Shown here piece by piece: positions 1 to 8,934 of a stretch of 50,840 nt of DNA; the stretch's first letter is position 1, and each line of letters begins with the position of its first letter. Made by a program: the position numbers and the translations under genes. The notes under the pieces were generated by a model. The model was not told the origin of the DNA. It saw nothing but the letters and a program-made list of their open reading frames with translations, and ran no database searches. Source of the stretch: a bacterium (GTDB taxonomy: Bacteria; Verrucomicrobiota; Verrucomicrobiia; Limisphaerales; UBA11358); the NCBI GenBank assembly GCA_021780375.1, contig JAJXYT010000048.1, positions 1 to 50,840 of the forward strand, in the 5' to 3' direction.

Positions 1-686
1 AGGATGGTGTAAAGGCCCTTGGTCTTGAGCGGATTTTCACAGCGAAATTGCGCGTGAAAGTAGCCGGCGTCTCCAGGAACTTTCGTCCGCGTGTAATCCA
101 TCTGGTAGTAAAGCGTCATGTCCTGGCTGCCGATGTTTTCCATCGTCACGCGCGCCCGCTTGCGGAACGGCATGGGCCAGTAACAGTTGAAGGCGCTGCC
201 GGGATTCACGCAGACCGCCAGCGAGTCGATCTGGCAGTATTTCCCCCAGGCGCAGGCGAAGAAATCGCCCACCGGACACTCGACCGACGCGTTGGTCTCG
301 CCGTCCCAGTAAAAGCGGAGAATGGAATGGCGCCAGTTGCCGGTCGGCGTCATCCAGATGTGCGTGATGTAACCCGGCCCCTTGAGGTCGGCCAGCGTGA
401 AGGTCGTGCCCGCCTTGATGACGACTGAAGGCGAAATCTTCCAGCCCTGTCCCAATTCCTTGGCGGCCTGGGCGCCGGTGCCGGTGGTGGCCATCCCGCC
501 CTGGCCCTTCCCGCCAGTGAAATTCTCCGGGCTGACCGAGCGGGATTCCGCCGCCGGGTCAATCTGATAAAGCGCGGCCAAACTGGCATTCAAACCGGCT
601 GCCGCGGCTCCGCCAATGAAGGGACTTAAAGCAACCAGCGGCGCCGTCAACAGCAGGGAAAAAAGTCGTATTTTTGTTTTCGCCAT
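1..686 (-). CDS. DUF2961 domain protein, C-terminus cut by window edge
   Basis: The reading frame opens at an ATG at 686 and runs off the left edge; 228 codons are visible. The first ~30 residues look like a signal peptide, so the protein is probably exported. The body has the DUF2961 hallmarks: an ITHIWMT segment, a YWDGE segment, a VGDFF segment, a YWPMPFRKRA segment and a GYFHAQFR segment. Each has a clear counterpart in the second DUF2961 protein at 5113-6300, so the two are paralogues. DUF2961 proteins adopt a double jelly-roll fold and some characterised members are glycoside hydrolases; the substrate here is unknown. The gene follows the sugar-binding lipoprotein gene by about 70 bp on the same strand and is probably the last visible gene of that transporter operon, which suggests it works on the imported glycan. 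Confidence 0.88.
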   Translation of the reverse strand, partial: MAKTKIRLFSLLLTAPLVALSPFIGGAAAAGLNASLAALYQIDPAAESRSVSPENFTGGKGQGGMATTGTGAQAAKELGQGWKISPSVVIKAGTTFTLADLKGPGYITHIWMTPTGNWRHSILRFYWDGETNASVECPVGDFFACAWGKYCQIDSLAVCVNPGSAFNCYWPMPFRKRARVTMENIGSQDMTLYYQMDYTRTKVPGDAGYFHAQFRCENPLKTKGLYTI

Positions 687-755
687 GAGCATTTAAGTGT
701 TGTCGTTCTCGGTTTTGTCCTTGCTTTGCCAGACGCGGATAATCGGATTATTTCC

Positions 756-1793
756 TCAGTATTGGATCGCCTGACCGTCTTGGCCCACATTGGCTTTGTC
801 AAACATCCGGCTGCCCAACACGATATCCTTGGGCACCTTCTCGCCATGCAGAATTTTCAATGCCTCATCAATGGCCTGCGCGCCACCGGTGGGATATTGA
901 AACGTCGCGCTCAAAATGCCCTGCTTCACCCAGACCACCCCTTCCTGCGGCAGGCCATCTATGCCGACGAATAACATGTCTTTGGCGCGGCCTTCCGCCT
1001 GCGCCGCCAGATAGGCTCCATGCGCGCCGTCATCGTTGGCGGCAAACACCAAATCAATGTGCGGGAAACGATCGAGCGCCGATTCCATTTCCATCCGAGC
1101 CACCGATTGCAGCCATTGCATGTCCGCATGGAAAATCACATGGATGTCGGTGCCGGCAAGCGCCTCGCGAAAGCCCAAGTGCCGCTGCTGGCCGGGGGTG
1201 GTGGTCATCAAGCCCATCAGCTCAACCACGTCGCCTTTGCCGTGAAGCGCCTGAACTATCCATTTGCCAGCCGCATAACCGATCTGTTTATTGTCACCAC
1301 CGATGAAACAGGTGTAATTGGTTCCCAGTATTCGCCGGTCCAGCACTATAACCGGGATGCCGGCCGCCATCGCTCGTGCTACCGGCGCGGTGAGCGGCTG
1401 GGTTTCTTTGGGACTGACGATGATCAGGTTTACCTTCTGCCGCACAAATTCCTCGATTTCGTAAATCTGTCTGAGGGTGTCGTTTTGAGCATCTTTGAAG
1501 ATGACCTTTAGTTCGGGATATTTCGCGGCGGCGGCTTTGATGTCCGCATTCTGCTGCACGCGCCACGGCTCGCCCAGATTGCATTGGGACATGCCGATGA
1601 CGAAATGCTCTTGCGGCGCCGAAGTTGCGCTGCTTGTCCCCGCGCCGGATTTTTTGCAACCGCTGGAAAGGGCAAAAGAAGAGACCACCAGAGCACCCAA
1701 TATCCAATAGCGGGCGCTCGGCAGCCGGCGCCACACCGGGCGGGTATTTTGTTGAAGTCGTGGTGTCAGTTGTTGCCGATTGGATAGCTTCAT
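756..1793 (-). CDS. Sugar ABC transporter substrate-binding lipoprotein
   Basis: A 345-residue type 1 periplasmic-binding protein of the RbsB/YtfQ group (Peripla_BP_4). The N-terminus has a basic stretch, a hydrophobic helix and a lipobox-like ALSSGC at about residues 41-46, so it should be a lipid-anchored protein facing the periplasm. After it comes the start of lobe 1 (VIGMSQCNLGEPWRVQQ), which resembles YtfQ, then the family segments IIVSPKETQPLTAPV, VIVLDRRI and FVGIDG. It should deliver a hexose or pentose to the permease encoded 11 bp upstream on the same strand. The exact sugar cannot be read from the sequence. Its place behind an ATPase and a permease and ahead of a DUF2961 gene fits uptake of a polysaccharide-derived sugar. 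Confidence 0.9.
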   Translation of the reverse strand: MKLSNRQQLTPRLQQNTRPVWRRLPSARYWILGALVVSSFALSSGCKKSGAGTSSATSAPQEHFVIGMSQCNLGEPWRVQQNADIKAAAAKYPELKVIFKDAQNDTLRQIYEIEEFVRQKVNLIIVSPKETQPLTAPVARAMAAGIPVIVLDRRILGTNYTCFIGGDNKQIGYAAGKWIVQALHGKGDVVELMGLMTTTPGQQRHLGFREALAGTDIHVIFHADMQWLQSVARMEMESALDRFPHIDLVFAANDDGAHGAYLAAQAEGRAKDMLFVGIDGLPQEGVVWVKQGILSATFQYPTGGAQAIDEALKILHGEKVPKDIVLGSRMFDKANVGQDGQAIQY

Positions 1794-1804
1794 AATTTTC
1801 AGGC

Positions 1805-2899
1805 TTATTTTTTTCGTTGAGCCAGAACCGCCACGACAATGATGATGCCCGTCAACATCAGACGCCCCGCCAAGGGCACCGCATTAATGCTCAGGATTTT
1901 GTCCAGATAGCCAATAGTTAACACCCCAAGCAAGGTCAACCCCATTCCGCCACGCCCGCCCATCAAATTGGTCCCGCCAATGACCACCATGGCGATGGCC
2001 GTGAGTTCGTAGCCGTTGCCCGAATCGGGGCTGCCCTGCTGTTCCTGGGCCGCCAGGCATAAACCCGCCGCGGCCGCAAAAATGCCCGACGCTATGTAGG
2101 CCAAGGTCTTGGCCGTTACCACCGGGATACCTGACAACCGGGCCGCTTCTTCGTTGCCGCCGATGGCGTAAAGGTAACGACCCCAGCAAAGCCGGGACAA
2201 CGCCAGCCAGGCAACCACCGCACAGAAGGCAAAAATGAGCGTTACGACGGCGAGATCGCCCCCCCAAATGCGCGCGCCGATGGCATTAAAGAGCGGCGGA
2301 ACGGAAACGTAGCGAAAAGTGCCGTCGGGATTTTGAATGGCCGTGGACACTTGCATGCCACCGGAGACGTATTTGGCCAGACCTCGCGCCATCACCATCA
2401 TAGCCAAAGTGGCAATGAAGGGCTGCACTCCCAGCCGGGCTGTGACCAGCCCCGTGACGCTTCCCGTCGCCGCGCCCACCAGCAGGCAACAGAGCACCAC
2501 CAGCCCCGCCGACCAATTCCAATGGATGGCCATGGTCGCCGCGCAAACGGCCGCCAACGCCGCCACGCTGCCCACCGACAAGTCAATCCCTCCCGTGATA
2601 ATCACTAGCGTCTGGCCGCACGCCAGAATGCCAAAAACGGACAGCTCCCGCAGGGTATCCCGGTGGGTGCCCAGATTGAAGAATGTGCCCTCCGCGTTGA
2701 AAACCATCCCCACGGCCAACACCAGCAATAACGCCAGAGCAGCGCGCCCCGAGGAACTGAGCAGAATTCGTTTCAAAAAATTCAGCTTCCCAAACCGGGA
2801 CATCTCCGGCTGCGCCCCCAAAGACAGCTCGCCGTCAGGCCGGCTCAACACGTTTTGCGCTTCCATCCGAAAGTGATTCATATTTAAAAGCAGGTTCAA
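1805..2899 (-). CDS. Sugar ABC transporter permease, RbsC/YtfT type
   Basis: An integral inner-membrane permease of the BPD_transp_2 family with about 8-10 hydrophobic segments. Family signatures are visible: GGIDLSVGSVAALAA near residues 100-115, TLAMMVMARGLAKYVSGG, and GGTNLMGGRGG near the C-terminus. It forms the sugar channel and couples to the ATPase encoded immediately upstream. The longest frame starts with TTG at 2899, overlapping the ATPase gene by 65 bp. A GAGG motif lies about 6 bases before that TTG, which favours it, but an ATG 18 bases downstream at 2881 is also possible. Such an overlap suggests translational coupling of the two genes. Confidence 0.9.
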   Translation of the reverse strand: MNLLLNMNHFRMEAQNVLSRPDGELSLGAQPEMSRFGKLNFLKRILLSSSGRAALALLLVLAVGMVFNAEGTFFNLGTHRDTLRELSVFGILACGQTLVIITGGIDLSVGSVAALAAVCAATMAIHWNWSAGLVVLCCLLVGAATGSVTGLVTARLGVQPFIATLAMMVMARGLAKYVSGGMQVSTAIQNPDGTFRYVSVPPLFNAIGARIWGGDLAVVTLIFAFCAVVAWLALSRLCWGRYLYAIGGNEEAARLSGIPVVTAKTLAYIASGIFAAAAGLCLAAQEQQGSPDSGNGYELTAIAMVVIGGTNLMGGRGGMGLTLLGVLTIGYLDKILSINAVPLAGRLMLTGIIIVVAVLAQRKK

Positions 2900-4445
2900 G
2901 CAGCGCCTCGGTCTCCGGCTTTGAATGAGGTTGGCCCATTGCGGCCATCAGGACATTCTCCGCCGTGGCCTGCCCGTTTAAAAACTCCCCGGTGATCCGT
3001 CCACGGTGCAAGACAATAATCCGATCACTCAGGCTCAACAATTCGGGCAATTCCGAGCTGATCAAAAGAATGGCAATGCCTTGCGCCGTCCATTGTTTCA
3101 TCAATTGGTAAATTTCGTGTTTGGCCACGATGTCCACGCCACGGGTTGGATCATCCAGCAACAGGAGTTTGGGGCGGGTTTGGAGCCACTTGGCGATCAC
3201 GACTTTTTGCTGGTTGCCGCCCGAAAGCATACCCACCTCCAGGTCCAGCGACGCCGCGTGCAATTTCAACGAACGAATCATTTTTTCGGCGGCCTCGCGC
3301 TCGCGGCCGAGTTGCCTCCATCCGCCCGGGGAGAGTTCACGGAGGCTGGCAAGCGTGGCATTGGCGATGACAGACAGTGATGGAACCAAACCGGTCCCTT
3401 TGCGGTCATTCGTCAGCAGGGCCACGCCCGATTGAATCGTTTGCCGTGGAGAAGCCGGACAAATCCGGCGGTTATCCAGAAAAACTGAACCGCGCGTTGC
3501 CCGGCCATAACCGCCAAACAGTCCCATGAACAACTCGCTGGCGCCGGAGCCTTGCAAGCCTCCAATCCCCAAAATTTCTCCGGCCCGCACCGACAATGAG
3601 ATGTTTTGGATGGCGGGCTTGGCGAGAAAGCCGGACGGAAACACGCTGAAATTCTGGAGCCGCAAGCGTTCCTGGCCGGGCTTCGGCGCCCGCTGGGGAA
3701 ATTGTTCCTCCATGCCCCGACCTACCATCCACTGGGTCAATCGGGGCATAGGCAAATCTTTGGCGGACGCCGTACCAATCCATCGCCCGTCGCGGAGCAC
3801 GGTGACCCGGTCAGCGATGCGCTGGATTTCCTCCATCTTGTGGGTGATATATAGAATGCCGCGGCCTTCCTGTTTGAATGATTCAATCAGCGCGAAAAGC
3901 CGCTCCACTTCCGGCGCATTCAAGGCGCTGGTAGGCTCATCCATAACCAGAATGCGGGCATTTTGGCTCAGGGCCTTGGCAATCTCGATGAGCTGCCGGG
4001 TAGCGATAGGGAATTGTTCTACCGGCTGGCGGACGTCCAGTTCCAATCCCAATTGTCGCAGCCACCGACGCGCTTCGGCTTTCTGTTGGGCGTCCCGCAC
4101 CACGCCGGCAGACGCGGGGTTCCTGCCCAGAAAAATGTTGTCGGCCACGCTCATCGGACCGATGAGCGACAATTCCTGGTGAATCAACGAAACCCCCAAG
4201 GCATTGGCCTGCAATGGCGTCAGCGGGCGAACGGGACGTCCGCCGATCTCAATTTGCCCCTCAAAGTTCGGATGAACCCCACCAAGGATTTTCACCAGTG
4301 TGCTTTTGCCCGCGCCATTTTCACCTGCGAGCGCGTGAACTTCGCCGGCACGCAACTCAAATTGGGCGTTGTGCAGCACCGTGACCCGGCCAAAGCGCTT
4401 GGTAATCCCGGCCATGCGAAGCAAAGGTGGCGTCAATTCGGACAT
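2835..4445 (-). CDS. Sugar ABC transporter ATPase, RbsA type (two nucleotide-binding domains)
   Basis: A 536-residue cytoplasmic ATPase with two fused ABC domains, the usual architecture and length for RbsA/MglA/YtfR. Domain 1 has an intact Walker A (GENGAGKSTLVK, about residue 40) and a Walker B (ILVMDEPTSAL). Domain 2 has a degenerate Walker A (GLQGSGASELF) but a good signature (LSGGNQQKVVIAKWL) and a Walker B (LLLLDDPTRGVDIVAK), as is normal in this family. It energises the permease and binding protein encoded downstream. It is the first gene of the four-gene operon; about 670 bp without a gene lie upstream, so the promoter should be there. No dedicated regulator gene is adjacent. Confidence 0.93.
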   Translation of the reverse strand: MSELTPPLLRMAGITKRFGRVTVLHNAQFELRAGEVHALAGENGAGKSTLVKILGGVHPNFEGQIEIGGRPVRPLTPLQANALGVSLIHQELSLIGPMSVADNIFLGRNPASAGVVRDAQQKAEARRWLRQLGLELDVRQPVEQFPIATRQLIEIAKALSQNARILVMDEPTSALNAPEVERLFALIESFKQEGRGILYITHKMEEIQRIADRVTVLRDGRWIGTASAKDLPMPRLTQWMVGRGMEEQFPQRAPKPGQERLRLQNFSVFPSGFLAKPAIQNISLSVRAGEILGIGGLQGSGASELFMGLFGGYGRATRGSVFLDNRRICPASPRQTIQSGVALLTNDRKGTGLVPSLSVIANATLASLRELSPGGWRQLGREREAAEKMIRSLKLHAASLDLEVGMLSGGNQQKVVIAKWLQTRPKLLLLDDPTRGVDIVAKHEIYQLMKQWTAQGIAILLISSELPELLSLSDRIIVLHRGRITGEFLNGQATAENVLMAAMGQPHSKPETEALLEPAFKYESLSDGSAKRVEPA

Positions 4446-5112
4446 AATCGGGTTATTCTGGATACCCGTTCCAAGGCAGCCGAAAACCTTTGAGCCCGCC
4501 CGAAAACCAGTCCCATCCTGGACACAGCAATTCGTTCATTATTTTGCGATTTGAGCGTCTGCACACTGACTTATGCGACGCCTGGTCAGATGCTAGTTTA
4601 ACATTCGGTGCCTTCCTGCATAGCCGCATTTTTGGGTGAGTCGGAAGCGGTCGTATATTTTCGACCGATCTGACCCAATACCCTGAATAATGAGACTGTT
4701 TTAAGAACACCGGGCTAATGGCGCACTTTGCAAAGTGTGTTCACGCCTCTGGATTGGGGCCAAACCGGCATGCGTTTGCACCGAATTCAACCACGGCTTG
4801 AAAACTGCCTTCACCGGTTATGAACTCTGAATTGAAATTTCCGGAGCGCTCCAACAGAGGGCTGCAGCAGGCTGGCTCAATGTTTCAGAGCAACATAGTC
4901 CAAATGCCTGCGTCCGGTTGTTGAATGCCTCGACACGCAGATGCGAGATGGCACCGACCGCTACGGTTCGCTACGCGTTATTGGGGCTTGATCGGGTGCC
5001 GGTAAATCCACAGCAAGCCGTCGCAGAAAAGGCAATCCCGCTGCAAAACCACCAAAGCGGCGCCACGATGCCGGCCGACAACCGGTGAGCGCAGTTTAAC
5101 CGCAGTCATCAA
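4446..5112. other. 667-bp gene-free stretch upstream of the sugar transporter operon
   Basis: No convincing coding region on either strand. The only open frame of note (about 4453-4710, minus) has a composition unlike a protein and no recognisable motif. The stretch separates two minus-strand genes, so it should hold the promoter of the transporter operon and the end of the DUF2961 transcript. No clear sigma-70 boxes, operator or riboswitch was recognised. Confidence 0.5.
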
Positions 5113-6300
5113 TCACGGGATGCTCTGGTGATCGGTGTTGCGGATGCGATACCAGCACATCAATTCCTTGGCCGACGGGATGGCCGGGCCTTGGCCTTCG
5201 GGGTGGTCCAGGTAGAGGAACGCCGCGGACGAAAAACAGAAGGGTTTGAGGCGACCCGGTGACCATGGATTTACGAACGCGAATTTGAGCCGTTTTTTGA
5301 AGTGGATGGCGTCGGTTTCGTGGACTCGATACATGGCGACATTGGCGTTGAGCGTGTCTTTGATGGGCACGCCGTGATAAGGTCCGGCGAGCGTTCCTTC
5401 ACGAAAATACCAGCCTCCAAGAAAATAATCCTCCAGACCCGTGCCGGTGAACCGCGGTGTTTCCCAGTCGTCATCAACGTAAACGTATTCCGGGGCTTCG
5501 AGAAAGCTGAGGTAATTCCGCTCCTCGCCTTGCATGTAGAGTTGGCAACCGGCGTAATGACCACGCCCTTTGGCTTCGGCAATCTGCACCGGGTCGGGGC
5601 CTTGGTTGAAACCGGTGTTGAATTGCGCGTGGAAATAACCGACGCCCTCTGGCAACGGCGCAAGTTGGTAAAGAACGTTGCAAAAGACGTCGGTATCAAT
5701 TTCGGCGTCGAGATTCTCGACTTCCACCCGGAAACTCTTGCGAAATGGCATGGGCCATTTGCAGAAAAAGCCGCCGCTGGAAGTCCCGAAATAAAGCGAA
5801 GCAAAACTCGCAATTTCACACAAACCCGCGCCAAAGAAATCGCCCACCGGTGTCGCGACGGACGGTCGTTCCGCGCCGTCGAAGTAAATCCGCAGAACGA
5901 GGGTCTTCAAGATGGACTGGTTGATGGGCGCCTTGGGATTCCAATGCTGCCAGAACCAACCGGGGAAAGTCATCCAGAACTGGGTGATGTGGCCTTCGCC
6001 TTTGACCTCGCCAATCGTCACGCGCTTGCCGCGCCGGACCGGAATGGTCTTGCTCTTCTGCTTAAGATTGAAAGTGGTGAGCTGACGGGTCATTTCATCC
6101 CGCAACACTGCCATGCGCAAGGCGCTTTTATCCCTGAATAAAACACTGCTTCCGGCAGCAGGGCTTTTCGTTTCGGATGCTTCTGCAACGCCGGGCAGCG
6201 CGGCGGTTGCGCCCAGGGCAGCTAACGAAGCGACAAATCCCCGGCGGTTCATGTTGGAACGAAGATGGTCCGAGGGTGTTTGTCCGGATGTGGGATTCAT
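5113..6300 (-). CDS. Tat-exported DUF2961 protein
   Basis: A 395-residue DUF2961 protein with a twin-arginine signal: NRRGFVASLAALG at about residues 18-30, followed by a hydrophobic stretch and an Ala-rich cleavage region. It should therefore be exported folded. DUF2961 motifs include ITQFWMTFPGWFWQHW, VATPVGDFFGAG, KWPMPFRKSFRVEVEN, GYFHAQFNTGFNQ and FTGTGLEDYFLGGWYF. It is a paralogue of the cut gene at the left edge. The start could be the ATG at 6300 or the ATG at 6252 directly before the Tat motif. It probably acts on carbohydrate outside the cytoplasm, inferred from the neighbouring sugar transporter and glycosidase remnants. Confidence 0.9.
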   Translation of the reverse strand: MNPTSGQTPSDHLRSNMNRRGFVASLAALGATAALPGVAEASETKSPAAGSSVLFRDKSALRMAVLRDEMTRQLTTFNLKQKSKTIPVRRGKRVTIGEVKGEGHITQFWMTFPGWFWQHWNPKAPINQSILKTLVLRIYFDGAERPSVATPVGDFFGAGLCEIASFASLYFGTSSGGFFCKWPMPFRKSFRVEVENLDAEIDTDVFCNVLYQLAPLPEGVGYFHAQFNTGFNQGPDPVQIAEAKGRGHYAGCQLYMQGEERNYLSFLEAPEYVYVDDDWETPRFTGTGLEDYFLGGWYFREGTLAGPYHGVPIKDTLNANVAMYRVHETDAIHFKKRLKFAFVNPWSPGRLKPFCFSSAAFLYLDHPEGQGPAIPSAKELMCWYRIRNTDHQSIP

Positions 6301-6344
6301 GTCGAGTTGTTCGGTGTTATTTGGTGAACAGTTCTTCTGCTCGA

Positions 6345-7020
6345 TTATTTCACGCCTGGCAAGATATTTGTAGGTTTACCGTCCAATCCGTCATGCCAAT
6401 ACAGCGGGGCAAGGCAAATCGGACCGCTCATCCAACCGGCATGGCTGATGTACCATTTGCCGTCCACGTCCCGGACAATTTCAGAGGCGTGCGAATGAAT
6501 TCGCGCCGTCTTCCGGTCAAAATCCCAATGGAGGCGAAGTGAGCAGATGAATTTGATATCGGCTGTGTGAGTCTCTGTCGCCAACGCAAACGAACATATA
6601 ATACAAATTTTTGAATTCTCCCGCGCTGACCAAATCTTTTTGAACCGCGGTGGGCCCGCTGAATGGATCGATCTTTTTTACGTCCAACTCGAGTTGTGAA
6701 TCCTTGCCAATCGTATCATTCTCGCGTGTGTCTCCGCGTCGCCGTTCCACCTGCAAAATGCGGTAAACACCTGCAATGTCGGCTTGAAACGGCACACGCC
6801 AGCTATCTTTGCCCTGAAAAATTGCGAACGCCCATTCATGTTTACCGTCGGGGCGTTCAATCTCAGCCCAATGTTCAAATCCGGGGTAACCAAACTTTAC
6901 GCCTTCGAGATGAATCGTGAAGGCCGGCATGTGTTTTTCAGCAGCCATCATTGGCAGGGCCGCCGCCAAAAGAATGAACCACAGCAAGTATCGTGTGAGT
7001 AATTTCATAGCGGGTCGCAT
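6345..7020 (-). pseudogene. Frameshifted secreted glycosidase-like gene
   Basis: Two minus-strand frames form one broken gene. The first (7020 to 6517) starts with a signal peptide (residues ~1-27), then a domain with PAFTIHLEGVKFGYPGFEHW and ERPDGKHEWAFAIFQG, ending near a NLYYMFVC segment. The second frame continues from about 6585 to the stop at 6345 with LRLHWDFD, RIHSHASEIVRDVDGKWYIS and a LAPLYW segment. The second part resembles the C-terminal blade of GH43/GH32-like five-bladed propeller enzymes. A shift near 6570-6590 joins them. The combined ~220 residues are too short for a full propeller, so internal loss is also likely. The frameshift could be a sequencing error, but the missing length argues for real decay. 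Confidence 0.6.
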
Positions 7021-7135
7021 GTATATTTGCCGTAGCCTCTCCGGCGAGGCCAGTATTAGTCAATAATTTGATTTCAGGGCGAATTCCGATTGGATTAGAT
7101 TTGTCATTTGAAACGAAACACAGAAAAGAAAGCTC

Positions 7136-7544
7136 ATGTTCAAATTTACCTGCACCGCGGTCGGTTTAATTTGTGTGGGTCTAATTCAAATGATGTCTGT
7201 CAATGCGTTTGCTGAAAACCTGCGGCTTCAAATTGATGGCGATTGGTGGTCAGTGGCCAGTAATCCTGATCCTGGCAAATACACAAGTGACAAACCGGAG
7301 CCGGTGGGCTTCGGTATCTGGCAGGCTGCCGATGGCACTTGGCAAATCTGGTCCTGCATTCGAAATACCAGGTGCGGTGGCCATACGCGGCTTTTCTTTC
7401 GCCGGGAAAGCAAACACCTCACTGATACTATTGGTCGCCGAAAGGCATGGCCATGATGGCTGACCCAAAGTTGGGCGAACCCAAAGGCGGCCTGCAGGCG
7501 CCGTTTGTGTTCAAAGAGACCAATCGCACGTTGAATCACCCTTG
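7136..7544 (+). pseudogene. Truncated, frameshifted GH43-like gene (N-terminal remnant)
   Basis: An ATG at 7136 starts a signal peptide of about 26 residues, followed by WQAADGTWQIWSCIRNT and CGGHTRLFFRRESK, which resemble the first blade of secreted GH43-like propeller proteins. Near 7426-7430 the frame is lost. It resumes one frame over with YWSPKGMAMMADPKLG and KGGLQAPFVFKE, then meets a stop at 7544. In such proteins the sequence would run for another 200-300 residues. The last bases overlap the end of the PEP-CTERM gene on the other strand. The gene is almost certainly inactive. It lies next to another broken glycosidase remnant in the opposite orientation. Confidence 0.6.
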
Positions 7545-8462
7545 ATTCCGGCCTCGGCGGGACAGGAGCAGGGCGGTGGCGCCGACGACTGCTAATCCCA
7601 AAACCGAGGGTTCGGGCACGGTCGGAGGATCGAAGGCCAGTCCTTCGGGAACGCCCAGTACGGTGGCAAAAGTGCTTTGGACTCCCTCCGGCGTAAATTG
7701 ATAAATGTTGCCGCTGATGTCCGCCACAAACAGATTGCCTGTATTGTCGAAGGCGAGGGCATCCGGGTTGTTCAACCCGGAGGCAAAGGTGCTTTTCGTT
7801 CCGCCGGGTGTAAACTCATAGATGTTGCCGGTCCCTTGATCCGCTTCAAACAGGTTCCCCGCGCTGTCAAAGGCCAGCGCATAGGGACTGCTTAACCCGG
7901 AGGCGAACGTGCTTTTGACTCCGCCCGGCGTGAATTCGAAAATACTGCCGCTGCCGGTATCGCCAACAAACAGATCGCCTGCGCTGCTAAAGGCCAGCCC
8001 TACGGGAGCGTTCAATCCGGAAGCGAAGGGGCTTTGCGCTCCGCCCGGCGTGAATTGATAAATGTTGCCGCTGTAATAATCCGCTTCGAACAGATTACCG
8101 GTACTGTCAAACGCCAGAGCAATCGGAACATTCAATCCGGAGGCAAAAGTGGATTGACTGCCGCCCGGCGTAAATTCATAGATGTTGCCGCTGTAATAAT
8201 CCGCTTCAAACAGGTCGCCGGCGCTATTAAAGACCGGTCCGAAAGGCTCGCCCAACCCGGAAGCAAAGGTGCTTTGCGCTCCGCCCGGCGTAATTTCAAT
8301 GATGGTGCTCGAAGGAGTGAAAGGCACATTATACTGATAGATCGATACAAACAGATTTTGTCCCTGGACACTGGCGGCCATCAACGTGACGGCTCCGGCA
8401 CAGATCGCTCTGCCAAAAGATAAAACCGTGGCCCAAAGAGGGTATCTGGTCTTCTTTTTCAT
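7536..8462 (-). CDS. PEP-CTERM secreted protein with six NHL/SMP-30-like repeats
   Basis: 308 residues from the ATG at 8462. The N-terminus (MKKKTRYPLW followed by a hydrophobic stretch ending ASVQGQ) is a signal peptide. The middle consists of about six repeats of ~40 residues with cores such as STFASGL, LAFDSAGNLF and GNIYEFTPGG, the pattern of NHL or SMP-30-like beta-propeller blades. The C-terminus has VPEPSVLGLAVVGATALLL followed by SRRGR, a canonical PEP-CTERM sorting signal recognised by exosortase, which points to an EPS-producing Gram-negative. No catalytic residues are evident. The open frame extends upstream to 8627, but that part lacks a signal peptide. No strong ribosome site is visible before 8462. 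Confidence 0.85.
   Translation of the reverse strand: MKKKTRYPLWATVLSFGRAICAGAVTLMAASVQGQNLFVSIYQYNVPFTPSSTIIEITPGGAQSTFASGLGEPFGPVFNSAGDLFEADYYSGNIYEFTPGGSQSTFASGLNVPIALAFDSTGNLFEADYYSGNIYQFTPGGAQSPFASGLNAPVGLAFSSAGDLFVGDTGSGSIFEFTPGGVKSTFASGLSSPYALAFDSAGNLFEADQGTGNIYEFTPGGTKSTFASGLNNPDALAFDNTGNLFVADISGNIYQFTPEGVQSTFATVLGVPEGLAFDPPTVPEPSVLGLAVVGATALLLSRRGRNQG
7668..8290 (-). repeat. Tandem ~120-bp coding repeats within the PEP-CTERM gene
   Basis: Five to six tandem units of roughly 117-120 bp encode the 40-residue propeller blades. The nucleotide sequence is well conserved between units (compare the stretches beginning near 7668, 7786, 7906, 8024, 8144 and 8264), which suggests recent duplication or gene conversion. 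Two neighbouring units share the segment encoding LFEADYYSGNIY. Confidence 0.8.
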
Positions 8463-8934
8463 AAGGTGGTCTGGCCTGACGGATTTGGGAGATGAAATAA
8501 AAATACGGCGGGCATTTTTGAGGTTTGTACAGCCGCAGCCGCTGAACGTGTCGTTGAAAACAACTGAAAAACACCATGACAGTAATAAAACCATGTCATG
8601 CCGGCGTTTCAGCATGAAGCAAGCCACGACACATTAGTGCCGGGTGTCTTTGTGATAACGCTTGCTCACAGGAATCCTTGGACGGCATATCTTCGTCGCT
8701 AAACGAGAGGACTCGCCGTGGAGTGCGGCTCACGCTCGATTTCGCGCCTGTGGTTCTTTTGCGTCGTGGCTCAATTGTGGATTGTCAGTCCACTGGACTG
8801 CCATGATTCAGTCCAGCGCACTGCCGATCTCAAAGCGGCCCGGCACTGTTGCGGGGAGAGTGACCACGAATCGTGGGCCCAACGCCGGACTGGTATGCCA
8901 GGCCACGCTACGATACACTCGCCAAAATCGAGCC

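Noticed and set aside
4453..4710. 85-codon minus-strand frame upstream of the sugar ABC operon
   Set aside because: No family similarity, no plausible ribosome site and unusual composition; more likely promoter and leader DNA.
7668..8290. Regular ~120-bp repeats taken as a possible CRISPR array
   Set aside because: The units are coding, contiguous and have no unique spacers; they encode propeller blades.
8662..8934. N-terminal extension of the DUF218 protein
   Set aside because: The extra 91 codons have no signal or domain, and the ATG at 8935 gives a standard anchor helix.
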